Program-made: the position numbers and the translations under genes
Assembly (NCBI GenBank): GCA_015068335.1
Contig: SVKT01000101.1
Location: 1-5,596, forward strand
Direction of reading: 5' to 3'
Length of the DNA: 5,596 nucleotides
DNA from: Oscillospiraceae bacterium
GTDB taxonomy: Bacteria > Bacillota > Clostridia > Oscillospirales > Oscillospiraceae
Shown here: piece after piece, positions 5,526-5,596 of the stretch
Layout: every line of letters begins with the position of its first letter
Position numbering within the stretch: position 1 is the stretch's first letter
Notes under the pieces: model-generated
What the model was told of the DNA's origin: nothing
Seen by the model: the letters and a program-made list of their open reading frames with translations, nothing else
The model's database searches: none

Positions 5526-5596
5526 ATGTATCCACGGATTCGGGATTTACGGGAAGACAGTGACTTGACACAAGCACAGGTGGGCAGCGCTATCGG
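5526..5596 (+). CDS. XRE-family HTH transcriptional regulator, 3' end outside window
   Basis: Only the first 23 or so codons are visible: MYPRIRDLREDSDLTQAQVG and the following SAIG. The RIRDLRED...LTQAQVG pattern is the start of an XRE/lambda-repressor helix-turn-helix (helices 1 and 2). The start at 5526 is preferred because GGTGAT (5516-5521), matching the extended ribosome binding sequence, ends 4 bases upstream; the in-frame ATG at 5520 lies inside it. The gene is divergent from the small minus-strand gene, and two dyad operators lie between them, so it probably represses its own promoter and perhaps the neighbour's. Any C-terminal domain is beyond the window. Confidence 0.8.
   Translation, partial: MYPRIRDLREDSDLTQAQVGSAI

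Noticed and set aside
5433..5528. A 13-base inverted repeat GGTGATGAAAATG at both divergent gene starts (5433-5445 and 5516-5528) as a mobile-element end or duplication.
   Set aside because: GGTGAT is part of the extended 16S-complementary ribosome binding sequence and ATG is the start codon, so most of the identity is explained by two similar translation starts.

Overview
The window looks like GC-rich, low-redundancy chromosomal DNA from a Gram-positive, Clostridia-type gut bacterium, most plausibly Oscillospiraceae/Ruminococcaceae-like. This rests on a sortase-anchored Cna_B pilin next to its sortase, strong AGGAGG-type ribosome binding sites, compact rho-independent terminators, an ECF sigma factor coupled to a membrane protein, and mixed high-GC codon usage. 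The genus cannot be fixed from the sequence alone. No RNA genes, insertion sequences or CRISPR arrays are visible.

Layout. (1) 1-2342: the 3' part of a surface adhesin/pilin gene. It has a pilin-like N-terminal region, three Cna_B domains, a Pro-Val-Asp stalk and an IPQTG sorting signal. A sortase gene overlaps it by the 4-base ATGA, and the pair ends at a strong terminator (2394-2424). (2) 2467-3778: a monocistronic ychF gene (GTP1/OBG-family ATPase) with its own near-consensus extended -10 promoter, a leader of about 125 nt and its own terminator. (3) 3786-5243: a two-gene unit made of an ECF sigma factor and a single-pass membrane protein. The membrane protein combines an anti-sigma-like N-terminus and linker with a complete extracytoplasmic M23 (LytM-type) metallopeptidase domain. 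(4) 5220-5596: a bidirectional terminator, a small unrecognised helical protein on the minus strand, a divergent control region with two 13-bp dyad operators, and the first codons of an XRE/HTH regulator cut by the window end.

How the genes work together. Three of the four regions concern the cell surface or its sensing. Region 1 builds and anchors a covalently stabilised surface fibre. Region 3 looks like an envelope-sensing or wall-remodelling switch in which the sigma factor and its presumed membrane regulator/peptidase are translationally coupled, possibly behind an autoregulated ECF-type promoter. Region 4 is a small autoregulated regulator module. ychF is an ordinary conserved gene between them.

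The points most worth following are the sigma factor/M23-fusion pair, the third Cna_B domain (isopeptide residues degenerate, plus a hydrophobic insert of about 45 residues), and the paired operators with overlapping -10-like elements in the divergent region. None of these is proven novel from sequence alone.
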